A stretch of 64,000 nt of DNA, from NCBI GenBank assembly GCA_950022655.1, contig OX465580.1, positions 123,921,016-123,985,015 of the forward strand, written 5' to 3'. Every line of letters starts with the position of its first letter. Position 1 is the stretch's first letter. This DNA comes from Alentia gelatinosa (lineage: Eukaryota; Annelida; Polychaeta; Phyllodocida; Polynoidae). The notes beneath the pieces are model-generated. The model ran no database searches. It was given only the letters and a program-made list of their open reading frames with translations, and had not been told where the DNA came from. The position numbers were made by a program, and so were the translations under genes. This document shows positions 62,401-64,000 of the stretch, one piece after another.

Positions 62401-64000
62401 CCACCTCCACCTCAGCCACCACCACATCAGAGCCTCAAACAACTACTGGGCTGGAAAGCACCAGTAGTCAGGCAGAGACCACCACCTCAGCTGCAGTGAC
62501 AACCTCCGAGCCAGCCACAAGTACGCCTGAAGTAACTACCACTGTAGCAGACACTACCACCACCAAGGAGACTACCACACAGCTGGACACAACTACTGGC
62601 ATGGACACAAGCAGCACACAGGCTGCTGCCACAACAACGCAGTCTCAGTCATCTACCGTGCAGGAAAGCACCACCTTGCCCACCACAACTGTGCAAGAGA
62701 CAAGCACAGGTGCTGACACTTCCACCATGGCAGAGACAACTACAGAGGGCCAGTCAACAACTCTTGCATCCACATCAACAGTAGCTGGCACAACAAGTGG
62801 GGCACAAACTACAACTGACACTCAGACCACCTCCACCTCAGCCACCACCACATCAGAGCCTCAAACAACTACTGGGCTGGAAAGCACCAGTAGTCAGGCA
62901 GAGACCACCACCTCAGCTGCAGTGACAACCTCCGAGCCAGCCACAAGTACGCCTGAAGTAACTACCACTGTAGCAGACACTACCACCACCAGGGAGACTA
63001 CCACACAGCTGGACACAACTACTGGCATGGACACAAGCAGCACACAGGCTGCTGCCACAACAACGCAGTCTCAGTCATCTACCGTGCAGGAAAGCACCAC
63101 CTTGCCCACCACAACTGTGCAAGAGACAAGCACAGGTGCTGACACTTCCACCATGGCAGAGACAACTACAGAGGGCCAGTCAACAACTCTTGCATCCACA
63201 TCAACAGTAGCTGGCACAACAAGTGGGGCACAAACTACAACTGAGACTCAGACCACCTCCACCTCAGCCACCACCACATCAGAGCCTCAAACAACTACTG
63301 GGCTGGAAAGCACCAGTAGTCAGGCAGAGACCACCACCTCAGCTGCAGTGACAACCTCCGAGCCAGCCACAAGTACGCCTGAAGTAACTACCACTGTAGC
63401 AGACACTATCACCACCAGGGAGACTACCACACAGCTGGACACAACTACTGGCATGGACACAAGCAGCACACAGGCTGCTGCCACAACAACGCAGTCTCAG
63501 TCATCTACCGTGCAGGAAAGCACCACCTTGCCCACCACAACTGTGCAAGAGACAAGCACAGGTGCTGACACTTCCACCATGGCAGAGACAACTACAGAAG
63601 GCCAGTCAACAACTCTTGCATCCACATCAACAGTAGCTGGCACAACAAGTGGGGCACAAACTACAACTGACACTCAGACCACCTCCACCTCAGCCACCAC
63701 CACATCAGAGCCTCAAACAACTACTGGGCTGGAAAGCACCAGTAGTCAGGCAGAGACCACCACCTCAGCTGCAGTGACAACCTCCGAGCCAGCCACAAGT
63801 ACGCCTGAAGTAACTACCACTGTAGCAGACACTACCACCACCAGGGAGACTACCACACAGCTGGACACAACTACTGGCATGGACACAAGCAGCACACAGG
63901 CTGCTGCCACAACAACGCAGTCTCAGTCATCTACCGTGCAGGAAAGCACCACCTTGCCCACCACAACTGTGCAAGAGACAAGCACAGGTGCTGACACTTC
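35463..64000 (+). CDS. Giant Thr/Ser-rich mucin-like repeat protein, third exon of window (3' partial)
   Basis: This open frame of about 9512 codons runs off the right edge of the window. The unit-start ATG at 35463 and the last one at 63579 are exactly 66 x 426 bp apart, so there is no net indel, and no stop was seen on reading. The protein is the same acidic Thr/Ser-rich PTS repeat as in arrays 1 and 2. The predicted exon starts at 35470, after the acceptor ATGGCAG|AG in phase 1. At 28.5 kb and still open, this would be an exceptionally long coding exon. Scattered replacements do not break the frame: Gly to Ala at 40983, Ala to Pro at 50619, Thr to Ile at 56779, Ala to Val at 61696 and Glu to Lys at 60345. 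The 3' end, including any C-terminal domain or membrane anchor, is outside the window. Confidence 0.83.
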   Translation, partial: MAETTTEGQSTTLASTSTVAGTTSGAQTTTETQTTSTSATTTSEPQTTTGLESTSSQAETTTSAAVTTSEPATSMPEVTTTVADTTTTRETTTQLDTTTGMDTSSTQAAATTTQSQSSTVQESTTLPTTTVQETSTGADTSNMAETTTEGQSTTLASTSTVAGTTSGAQTTTDTQTTSTSATTTSEPQTTTGLESTSSQAETTTSAAVTTSEPATSTPEVTTTVADTTTTRETTTQLDTTTGMDTSSTQAAATTTMSQSSTVQESTTLPTTTVQETSTGADTSTMAETTTEGQSTTLASTSTVAGTTSGAQTTTDTQTTSTSATTTSEPQTTTGLESTSSQAETTTSAAVTTSEPATSTPEVTTTVADTTTTRETTTQLDTTTGMDTSSTQAAATTTMSQSSTVQESTTLPTTTVQETSTGADTSTMAETTTEGQSTTLASTSTVAGTTSGAQTTTETQTTSTSATTTSEPQTTTGLESTSRQAETTTSAAVTTSEPATSTPEVTTTVADTTTTRETTTQLDTTTGMDTSSTQAAATTTQSQSSTVQESTTLPTTTVQETSTGADTSTMAETTTEGQSTTLASTSTVAGTTSGAQTTTETQTISTSATTTSEPQTTTGLESTSSQAETTTSAAVTTSEPATSTPEVTTTVADTTTTRETTTQLDTTTGMDTSSTQAAATTTQSQSSTVQESTTLPTTTVQETSTGADTSTMAETTTEGQSTTLASTSTVAGTTSGAQTTTETQTTSTSATTTSEPQTTTGLESTSSQAETTTSAAVTTSEPATSTPEVTTTVADTTTTRETTTQLDTTTGMDTSSTQAAATTTQSQSSTVQESTTLPTTTVQETSTGADTSTMAETTTEGQSTTLASTSTVAGTTSGAQTTTETQTTSTSATTTSEPQTTTGLESTSSQAETTTSAAVTTSEPATSTPEVTTTVADTTTTRETTTQLDTTTGMDTSSTQAAATTTQSQSSTVQESTTLPTTTVQETSTGADTSTMAETTTEGQSTTLASTSTVAGTTSGAQTTTETQTTSTSATTTSEPQTTTGLESTSSQAETTTSAAVTTSEPATSTPEVTTTVADTTTTRETTTQLDTTTGMDTSSTQAAATTTQSQSSTVQESTTLPTTTVQETSTGADTSTMAETTTEGQSTTLASTSTVAGTTSGAQTTTETQTTSTSATTTSEPQTTTGLESTSSQAETTTSAAVTTSEPATSTPKVTTTVADTTTNRETTTQLDTTTGMDTSSTQAAATTTQSQSSTVQESTTLPTTTVQETSTGADTSTMAETTTEGQSTTLASTSTVAGTTSGAQTTTETQTTSTSATTTSEPQTSTGLESTSSQAETTTSAAVTTSEPATSTPEVTTTVADTTTTRETTTQLDTTTGMDTSSTQAAATTTQSQSSTVQESTTLPTTTVQETSTGADTSTMAETTTEGQSTTLASTSTVAGTTSGAQTTTETQTTSTSATTTSEPQTTTGLESTSSQAETTTSAAVTTSEPATSTPEVTTTVADTTTTRETTTQLDTTTGMDTSSTQAAATTTQSQSSTVQESTTLPTTTVQETSTGADTSTMAETTTEGQSTTLASTSTVAGTTSGAQTTTETQTTSTSATTTSEPQTTTGLESTSSQAETTTSAAVTTSEPATSTPEVTTTVADTTTTRETTTQLDTTTGMDTSSTQAAATTTQSQSSTVQESTTLPTTTVQETSTGADTSTMAETTTEGQSTTLASTSTVAGTTSGAQTTTDTQTTSTSATTTSEPQTTTGLESTSSQAETTTSAAVTTSEPATSTPEVTTTVADTTTTRETTTQLDTTTGMDTSSTQAAATTTQSQSSTVQESTTLPTTTVQETSTAADTSTMAETTTEGQSTTLASTSTVAGTTSGAQTTTETQTTSTSATTTSEPQTTTGLESTSSQAETTTSAAVTTSEPATSTPEVTTTVADTTTTRETTTQLDTTTGMDTSSTQAAATTTQSQSSTVQESTTLPTTTVQETSTGADTSTMAETTTEGQSTTLASTSTVAGTTSGAQTTTETQTTSTSATTTSEPQTTTGLESTSSQAETTTSAAVTTSEPATSTPEVTTTVADTTTTRETTTQLDTTTGMDTSSTQAAATTTQSQSSTVQESTTLPTTTVQETSTGADTSTMAETTTEGQSTTLASTSTVAGTTSGAQTTTDTQTTSTSATTTSEPQTTTGLESTSSQAETTTSAAVTTSEPATSTPEVTTTVADTTTTRETTTQLDTTTGMDTSSTQAAATTTQSQSSTVQESTTLPTTTVQETSTGADTSTMAETTTEGQSTTLASTSTVAGTTSGAQTTTDTQTTSTSATTTSEPQTTTGLESTSSQAETTTSAAVTTSEPATSTPEVTTTVADTTTTRETTTQLDTTTGMDTSSTQAAATTTQSQSSTVQESTTLPTTTVQETSTGADTSTMAETTTEGQSTTLASTSTVAGTTSGAQTTTDTQTTSTSATTTSEPQTTTGLESTSSQAETTTSAAVTTSEPATSTPEVTTTVADTTTTRETTTQLDTTTGMDTSSTQAAATTTQSQSSTVQESTTLPTTTVQETSTGADTSTMAETTTEGQSTTLASTSTVAGTTSGAQTTTDTQTTSTSATTTSEPQTTTGLESTSSQAETTTSAAVTTSEPATSTPEVTTTVADTTTTRETTTQLDTTTGMDTSSTQAAATTTQSQSSTVQESTTLPTTTVQETSTGADTSTMAETTTEGQSTTLASTSTVAGTTSGAQTTTDTQTTSTSATTTSEPQTTTGLESTSSQAETTTSAAVTTSEPATSTPEVTTTVADTTTTRETTTQLDTTTGMDTSSTQAAATTTQSQSSTVQESTTLPTTTVQETSTGADTSTMAETTTEGQSTTLASTSTVAGTTSGAQTTTDTQTTSTSATTTSEPQTTTGLESTSSQAETTTSAAVTTSEPATSTPEVTTTVADTTTTRETTTQLDTTTGMDTSSTQAAATTTQSQSSTVQESTTLPTTTVQETSTGADTSTMAETTTEGQSTTLASTSTVAGTTSGAQTTTETQTTSTSATTTSEPQTTTGLESTSSQAETTTSAAVTTSEPATSTPEVTTTVADTTTTRETTTQLDTTTGMDTSSTQAAATTTQSQSSTVQESTTLPTTTVQETSTGADTSTMAETTTEGQSTTLASTSTVAGTTSGAQTTTETQTTSTSATTTSEPQTTTGLESTSSQAETTTSAAVTTSEPATSTPEVTTTVADTTTTRETTTQLDTTTGMDTSSTQAAATTTQSQSSTVQESTTLPTTTVQETSTGADTSTMAETTTEGQSTTLASTSTVAGTTSGAQTTTDTQTTSTSATTTSEPQTTTGLESTSSQAETTTSAAVTTSEPATSTPEVTTTVADTTTTRETTTQLDTTTGMDTSSTQAAATTTQSQSSTVQESTTLPTTTVQETSTGADTSTMAETTTEGQSTTLASTSTVAGTTSGAQTTTETQTTSTSATTTSEPQTTTGLESTSSQAETTTSAAVTTSEPATSTPEVTTTVADTTTTRETTTQLDTTTGMDTSSTQAAATTTQSQSSTVQESTTLPTTTVQETSTGADTSTMAETTTEGQSTTLASTSTVAGTTSGAQTTTETQTTSTSATTTSEPQTTTGLESTSSQAETTTSAAVTTSEPATSTPEVTTTVADTTTTRETTTQLDTTTGMDTSSTQAAATTTQSQSSTVQESTTLPTTTVQETSTGADTSTMAETTTEGQSTTLASTSTVAGTTSGAQTTTDTQTTSTSATTTSEPQTTTGLESTSSQAETTTSAAVTTSEPATSTPEVTTTVADTTTTRETTTQLDTTTGMDTSSTQAAATTTQSQSSTVQESTTLPTTTVQETSTGADTSTMAETTTEGQSTTLASTSTVAGTTSGAQTTTDTQTTSTSATTTSEPQTTTGLESTSSQAETTTSAAVTTSEPATSTPEVTTTVADTTTTRETTTQLDTTTGMDTSSTQAAATTTQSQSSTVQESTTLPTTTVQETSTGADTSTMAETTTEGQSTTLASTSTVAGTTSGAQTTTETQTTSTSATTTSEPQTTTGLESTSSQAETTTSAAVTTSEPATSTPEVTTTVADTTTTRETTTQLDTTTGMDTSSTQAAATTTQSQSSTVQESTTLPTTTVQETSTGADTSTMAETTTEGQSTTLASTSTVAGTTSGAQTTTETQTTSTSATTTSEPQTTTGLESTSSQAETTTSAAVTTSEPATSTPEVTTTVADTTTTRETTTQLDTTTGMDTSSTQAAATTTQSQSSTVQESTTLPTTTVQETSTGADTSTMAETTTEGQSTTLASTSTVAGTTSGAQTTTDTQTTSTSATTTSEPQTTTGLESTSSQAETTTSAAVTTSEPATSTPEVTTTVADTTTTRETTTQLDTTTGMDTSSTQAAATTTQSQSSTVQESTTLPTTTVQETSTGADTSTMAETTTEGQSTTLASTSTVAGTTSGAQTTTETQTTSTSATTTSEPQTTTGLESTSSQAETTTSAAVTTSEPATSTPEVTTTVADTTTTRETTTQLDTTTGMDTSSTQAAATTTQSQSSTVQESTTLPTTTVQETSTGADTSTMAETTTEGQSTTLASTSTVAGTTSGAQTTTETQTTSTSATTTSEPQTTTGLESTSSQAETTTSAAVTTSEPATSTPEVTTTVADTTTTRETTTQLDTTTGMDTSSTQAAATTTQSQSSTVQESTTLPTTTVQETSTGADTSTMAETTTEGQSTTLASTSTVAGTTSGAQTTTDTQTTSTSATTTSEPQTTTGLESTSSQAETTTSAAVTTSEPATSTPEVTTTVADTTTTRETTTQLDTTTGMDTSSTQAAATTTQSQSSTVQESTTLPTTTVQETSTGADTSTMAETTTEGQSTTLASTSTVAGTTSGAQTTTDTQTTSTSATTTSEPQTTTGLESTSSQAETTTSAAVTTSEPATSTPEVTTTVADTTTTRETTTQLDTTTGMDTSSTQAAATTTQSQSSTVQESTTLPTTTVQETSTGADTSTMAETTTEGQSTTLASTSTVAGTTSGAQTTTETQTTSTSATTTSEPQTTTGLESTSSQAETTTSAAVTTSEPATITPEVTTTVPDTTTTRETTTQLDTTTGMDTSSTQAAATTTQSQSSTVQESTTLPTTTVQETSTGADTSTMAETTTEGQSTTLASTSTVAGTTSGAQTTTETQTTSTSATTTSEPQTTTGLESTSSQAETTTSAAVTTSEPATSTPEVTTTVADTTTTRETTTQLDTTTGMDTSSTQAAATTTQSQSSTVQESTTLPATTVQETSTGADTSTMAETTTEGQSTTLASTSTVAGTTSGAQTTTDTQTTSTSATTTSEPQTSTGLESTSSQAETTTSAAVTTSEPATSTPEVTTTVADTTTTRETTTQLDTTTGMDTSSTQAAATTTQSQSSTVQESTTLPTTTVQETSTGADTSTMAETTTEGQSTTLASTSTVAGTTSGAQTTTETQTTSTSATTTSEPQTTTGLESTSSQAETTTSAAVTTSEPATSTPEVTTTVADTTTTRETTTQLDTTTGMDTSSTQAAATTTQSQSSTVQESTTLPTTTVQETSTGADTSTMAETTTEGQSTTLASTSTVAGTTSGAQTTTETQTTSTSATTTSEPQTTTGLESTSSQAETTTSAAVTTSEPATSTPEVTTTVADTTTTRETTTQLDTTTGMDTSSTQAAATTTQSQSSTVQESTTLPTTTVQETSTGADTSTMAETTTEGQSTTLASTSTVAGTTSGAQTTTDTQTTSTSATTTSEPQTTTGLESTSSQAHTTTSAAVTTSEPATSTPEVTTTVADTTTTRETTTQLDTTTGMDTSSTQAAATTTQSQSSTVQESTTLPTTTVQETSTGADTSTMAETTTEGQSTTLASTSTVAGTTSGAQTTTETQTTSTSATTTSEPQTTTGLESTSSQAETTTSAAVTTSEPATSTPEVTTTVADTTTTRETTTQLDTTTGMDTSSTQAAATTTQSQSSTVQESTTLPTTTVQETSTGADTSTMAETTTEGQSTTLASTSTVAGTTSGAQTTTETQTTSTSATTTSEPQTTTGLESTSSQAETTTSAAVTTSEPATSTPEVTTTVADTTTTRETTTQLDTTTGMDTSSTQAAATTTQSQSSTVQESTTLPTTTVQETSTGADTSTMAETTTEGQSTTLASTSTVAGTTSGAQTTTDTQTTPTSATTTSEPQTTTGLESTSSQAETTTSAAVTTSEPATSTPEVTTTVADTTTTRETTTQLDTTTGMDTSSTQAAATTTQSQSSTMQESTTLPTTTVQETSTGADTSTMAETTTEGQSTTLASTSTVAGTTSGAQTTTDTQTTSTSATTTSEPQTTTGLESTSSQAETTTSAAVTTSEPATSTPEVTTTVADTTTTRETTTQLDTTTGMDTSSTQAAATTTQSQSSTVQESTTLPTTTVQETSTGADTSTMAETTTEGQSTTLASTSTVAGTTSGAQTTTETQTTSTSATTTSEPQTTTGLESTSSQAETTTSAAVTTSEPATSTPEVTTTVADTTTTRETTTQLDTTTGMDTSSTQAAATTTQSQSSTVQESTTLPTTTVQETSTGADTSTMAETTTEGQSTTLASTSTVAGTTSGAQTTTDTQTTSTSATTTSEPQTTTGLESTSSQAETTTSAAVTTSEPATSTPEVTTTVADTTTTRETTTQLDTTTGMDTSSTQAAATTTQSQSSTVQESTTLPTTTVQETSTGADTSTMAETTTEGQSTTFASTSTVAGTTSGAQTTTDTQTTSTSATTTSEPQTTTGLESTSSQAETTTSAAVTTSEPATSTPEVTTTVADTTTTRETTTQLDTTTGMDTSSTQAAATTTQSQSSTVQESTTLPTTTVQETSIGADTSTMAETTTEGQSTTLASTSTVAGTTSGAQTTTDTQTTSTSATTTSEPQTTTGLESTSSQAETTTSAAVTTSEPATSTPEVTTTVADTTTTRETTTQLDTTTGMDTSSTQAAATTTQSQSSTVQESTTLPTTTVQETSTGADTSTMAETTTEGQSTTLASTSTVAGTTSGAQTTTETQTTSTSATTTSEPQTTTGLESTSSQAETTTSAAVTTSEPATSTPEVTTTVADTTTTKETTTQLDTTTGMDTSSTQAAATTTQSQSSTVQESTTLPTTTVQETSTGADTSTMAETTIEGQSTTLASTSTVAGTTSGAQTTTDTQTTSTSATTTSEPQTTTGLESTSSQAETTTSAAVTTSEPATSTPEVTTTVADTTTTRETTTQLDTTTGMDTSSTQAAATTTQSQSSTMQESTTLPTTTVQETSTGADTSTMAETTTEGQSTTLASTSTVAGTTSGAQTTTDTQTTSTSATTTSEPQTTTGLESTSSQAETTTSAAVTTSEPATSTPEVTTTVADTTTTRETTTQLDTTTGMDTSSTQAAATTTQSQSSTVQESTTLPTTTVQETSTGADTSTMAETTTEGQSTTLASTSTVAGTTSGAQTTTETQTTSTSATTTSEPQTTTGLESTSSQAETTTSAAVTTSEPATSTPEVTTTVADTTTTRETTTQLDTTTGMDTSSTQAAATTTQSQSSTVQESTTLPTTTVQETSTGADTSTMAETTTEGQSTTLASTSTVAGTTSGAQTTTDTQTTSTSATTTSEPQTTTGLESTSSQAETTTSAAVTTSEPATSTPEVTTTVADTTTTRETTTQLDTTTGMDTSSTQAAATTTQSQSSTVQESTTLPTTTVQETSTGADTSTMAETTTEGQSTTLASTSTVAGTTSGAQTTTETQTTSTSATTTSEPQTTTGLESTSSQAETTTSAAVTTSEPATSTPEVTTTVADTTTTRETTTQLDTTTGMDTSSTQAAATTTQSQSSTVQESTTLPTTTVQETSTGADTSTMAETTTEGQSTTLASTSTVAGTTSGAQTTTDTQTTSTSATTTSEPQTTTGLESTSSQAETTTSAAVTTSEPATSTPEVTTTVADTTTTRETTTQLDTTTGMDTSSTQAAATTTQSQSSTVQESTTLPTTTVQETSTGADTSTMAETTTEGQSTTLASTSTVAGTTSGAQTTTDTQTTSTSATTTSEPQTTTGLESTSSQAETTTSAAVTTSEPATSTPEVTTTVADTTTTRETTTQLDTTTGMDTSSTQAAATTTQSQSSTVQESTTLPTTTVQETSTGADTSTMAETTTEGQSTTLASTSTVAGTTSGAQTTTETQTTSTSATTTSEPQTTTGLESTSSQAETTTSAAVTTSEPATSTPEVTTTVADTTTTRETTTQLDTTTGMDTSSTQAAATTTQSQSSTVQESTTLPTTTVQETSTGADTSTMAETTTEGQSTTLASTSTVAGTTSGAQTTTDTQTTSTSATTTSEPQTTTGLESTSSQAKTTTSAAVTTSEPATSTPEVTTTVADTTTTRETTTQLDTTTGMDTSSTQAAATTTQSQSSTVQESTTLPTTTVQETSTGADTSTMAETTTEGQSTTLASTSTVAGTTSGAQTTTETQTTSTSATTTSEPQTTTGLESTSSQAETTTSAAVTTSEPATSTPEVTTTVADTTTTRETTTQLDTTTGMDTSSTQAAATTTQSQSSTVQESTTLPTTTVQETSTGADTSTMAETTTEGQSTTLASTSTVAGTTSGAQTTTETQTTSTSATTTSEPQTTTGLESTSSQAETTTSAAVTTSEPATSTPEVTTTVADTTTTRETTTQLDTTTGMDTSSTQAAATTTQSQSSTVQESTTLPTTTVQETSTGADTSTMAETTTEGQSTTLASTSTVAGTTSGAQTTTDTQTTSTSATTTSEPQTTTGLESTSSQAETTTSAAVTTSEPATSTPEVTTTVVDTTTTRETTTQLDTTTGMDTSSTQAAATTTQSQSSTVQESTTLPTTTVQETSTGADTSTMAETTTEGQSTTLASTSTVAGTTSGAQTTTETQTTSTSATTTSEPQTTTGLESTSSQAETTTSAAVTTSEPATSTPEVTTTVADTTTTRETTTQLDTTTGMDTSSTQAAATTTQSQSSTVQESTTLPTTTVQETSTGADTSTMAETTTEGQSTTLASTSTVAGTTSGAQTTTETQTTSTSATTTSEPQTTTGLESTSSQAETTTSAAVTTSEPATSTPEVTTTVADTTTTKETTTQLDTTTGMDTSSTQAAATTTQSQSSTVQESTTLPTTTVQETSTGADTSTMAETTTEGQSTTLASTSTVAGTTSGAQTTTDTQTTSTSATTTSEPQTTTGLESTSSQAETTTSAAVTTSEPATSTPEVTTTVADTTTTRETTTQLDTTTGMDTSSTQAAATTTQSQSSTVQESTTLPTTTVQETSTGADTSTMAETTTEGQSTTLASTSTVAGTTSGAQTTTETQTTSTSATTTSEPQTTTGLESTSSQAETTTSAAVTTSEPATSTPEVTTTVADTITTRETTTQLDTTTGMDTSSTQAAATTTQSQSSTVQESTTLPTTTVQETSTGADTSTMAETTTEGQSTTLASTSTVAGTTSGAQTTTDTQTTSTSATTTSEPQTTTGLESTSSQAETTTSAAVTTSEPATSTPEVTTTVADTTTTRETTTQLDTTTGMDTSSTQAAATTTQSQSSTVQESTTLPTTTVQETSTGADT
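35880..36731 (+). repeat. Two-unit local duplication at the start of array 3
   Basis: Two adjacent units share ACTGACACT, CTCGGCC and ACCATGTCT (ATG at 36228 and 36654). No other unit in the window shows this combination. One-unit duplication close to the spacer is the simplest explanation. Confidence 0.75.

Larger units (their letters stand above)
35460..64000 (+). repeat. Tandem array 3 of the 426-bp coding repeat (about 67 units, open to the right)
   Basis: This is the longest array: 66 complete ATG-to-ATG periods plus a nearly complete unit cut by the window edge. No B-type unit was seen here. The array instead has many Asp (ACTGACACT) units and a silent AGC-AGC-CAG subtype not seen in arrays 1 and 2. 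Units 2 and 3 share three changes (CTCGGCC, ACTGACACT, ACCATGTCT), so they are a recent local duplication. Confidence 0.97.

Noticed and set aside
1..64000. CRISPR-like or bacterial surface-adhesin array
   Set aside because: The repeats are contiguous, coding and have no unique spacers between units. The AT-rich 2.2-kb gaps lack bacterial promoters, ribosome binding sites or genes, and the splice-compatible junctions point to a eukaryote.

Overview
The window is almost entirely one protein-coding tandem repeat. A 426-bp unit (142 codons) is repeated head to tail about 140 times on the + strand in three arrays: about 53.1 units (1-22632, running in from the left edge), exactly 20 units (24784-33308) and about 67 units (35460-64000, running off the right edge). 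Every unit stays in the same reading frame. Across array 3 the first and last unit-start ATGs (35463 and 63579) are exactly 66 x 426 bp apart, and I saw no stop codon. The encoded protein is a mucin-type PTS polypeptide: about 56% Ser+Thr (about 58 Thr and 21 Ser per unit), acidic, with a single Arg and no Cys, Lys, Asn, His, Ile or aromatic residue in the consensus unit. The likely source is an animal (metazoan) genome carrying a giant secreted or surface mucin gene. I cannot name the species or the orthologue.

Two AT-rich, non-repetitive spacers separate the arrays. Outside a 5-bp flanking duplication (ACCAT) each is 2151 bp, and they differ at only 9 positions with no indel. A plain ORF reading would give three proteins, two of them ending in a short hydrophobic tail and TAA just inside a spacer (22651, 33327), and the last two starting at a spacer-edge ATG. 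A spliced reading fits better. The last unit before each spacer offers CAG|GTGCTG, and each spacer ends in a branch-point-like ATAAC, a pyrimidine tract and ATGGCAG|AG. Both junctions are phase 1 and together define a 2180-bp GT-AG intron (22614-24793 and 33290-35469). Splicing them out gives one continuous frame of about 19,880 residues within this window. The spacer-edge ATGs have no signal peptide after them and are the same ATG found in every unit.

Variant codons show how the locus grew. Three-unit higher-order modules recur within array 1 and once in array 2, and two marker variants are exactly 3069 bp apart in both arrays. This indicates segmental duplication of an exon-plus-intron block, followed by unit gain, unit loss and conversion. 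Array 3 carries its own silent-variant subfamily. Inside each spacer are a 492-bp candidate MITE (11-bp perfect terminal inverted repeats within a 14-bp arm, TA at both ends), a 134-bp imperfect inverted repeat and two perfect palindromes. No RNA gene, CRISPR array or bacterial-type signal was seen.
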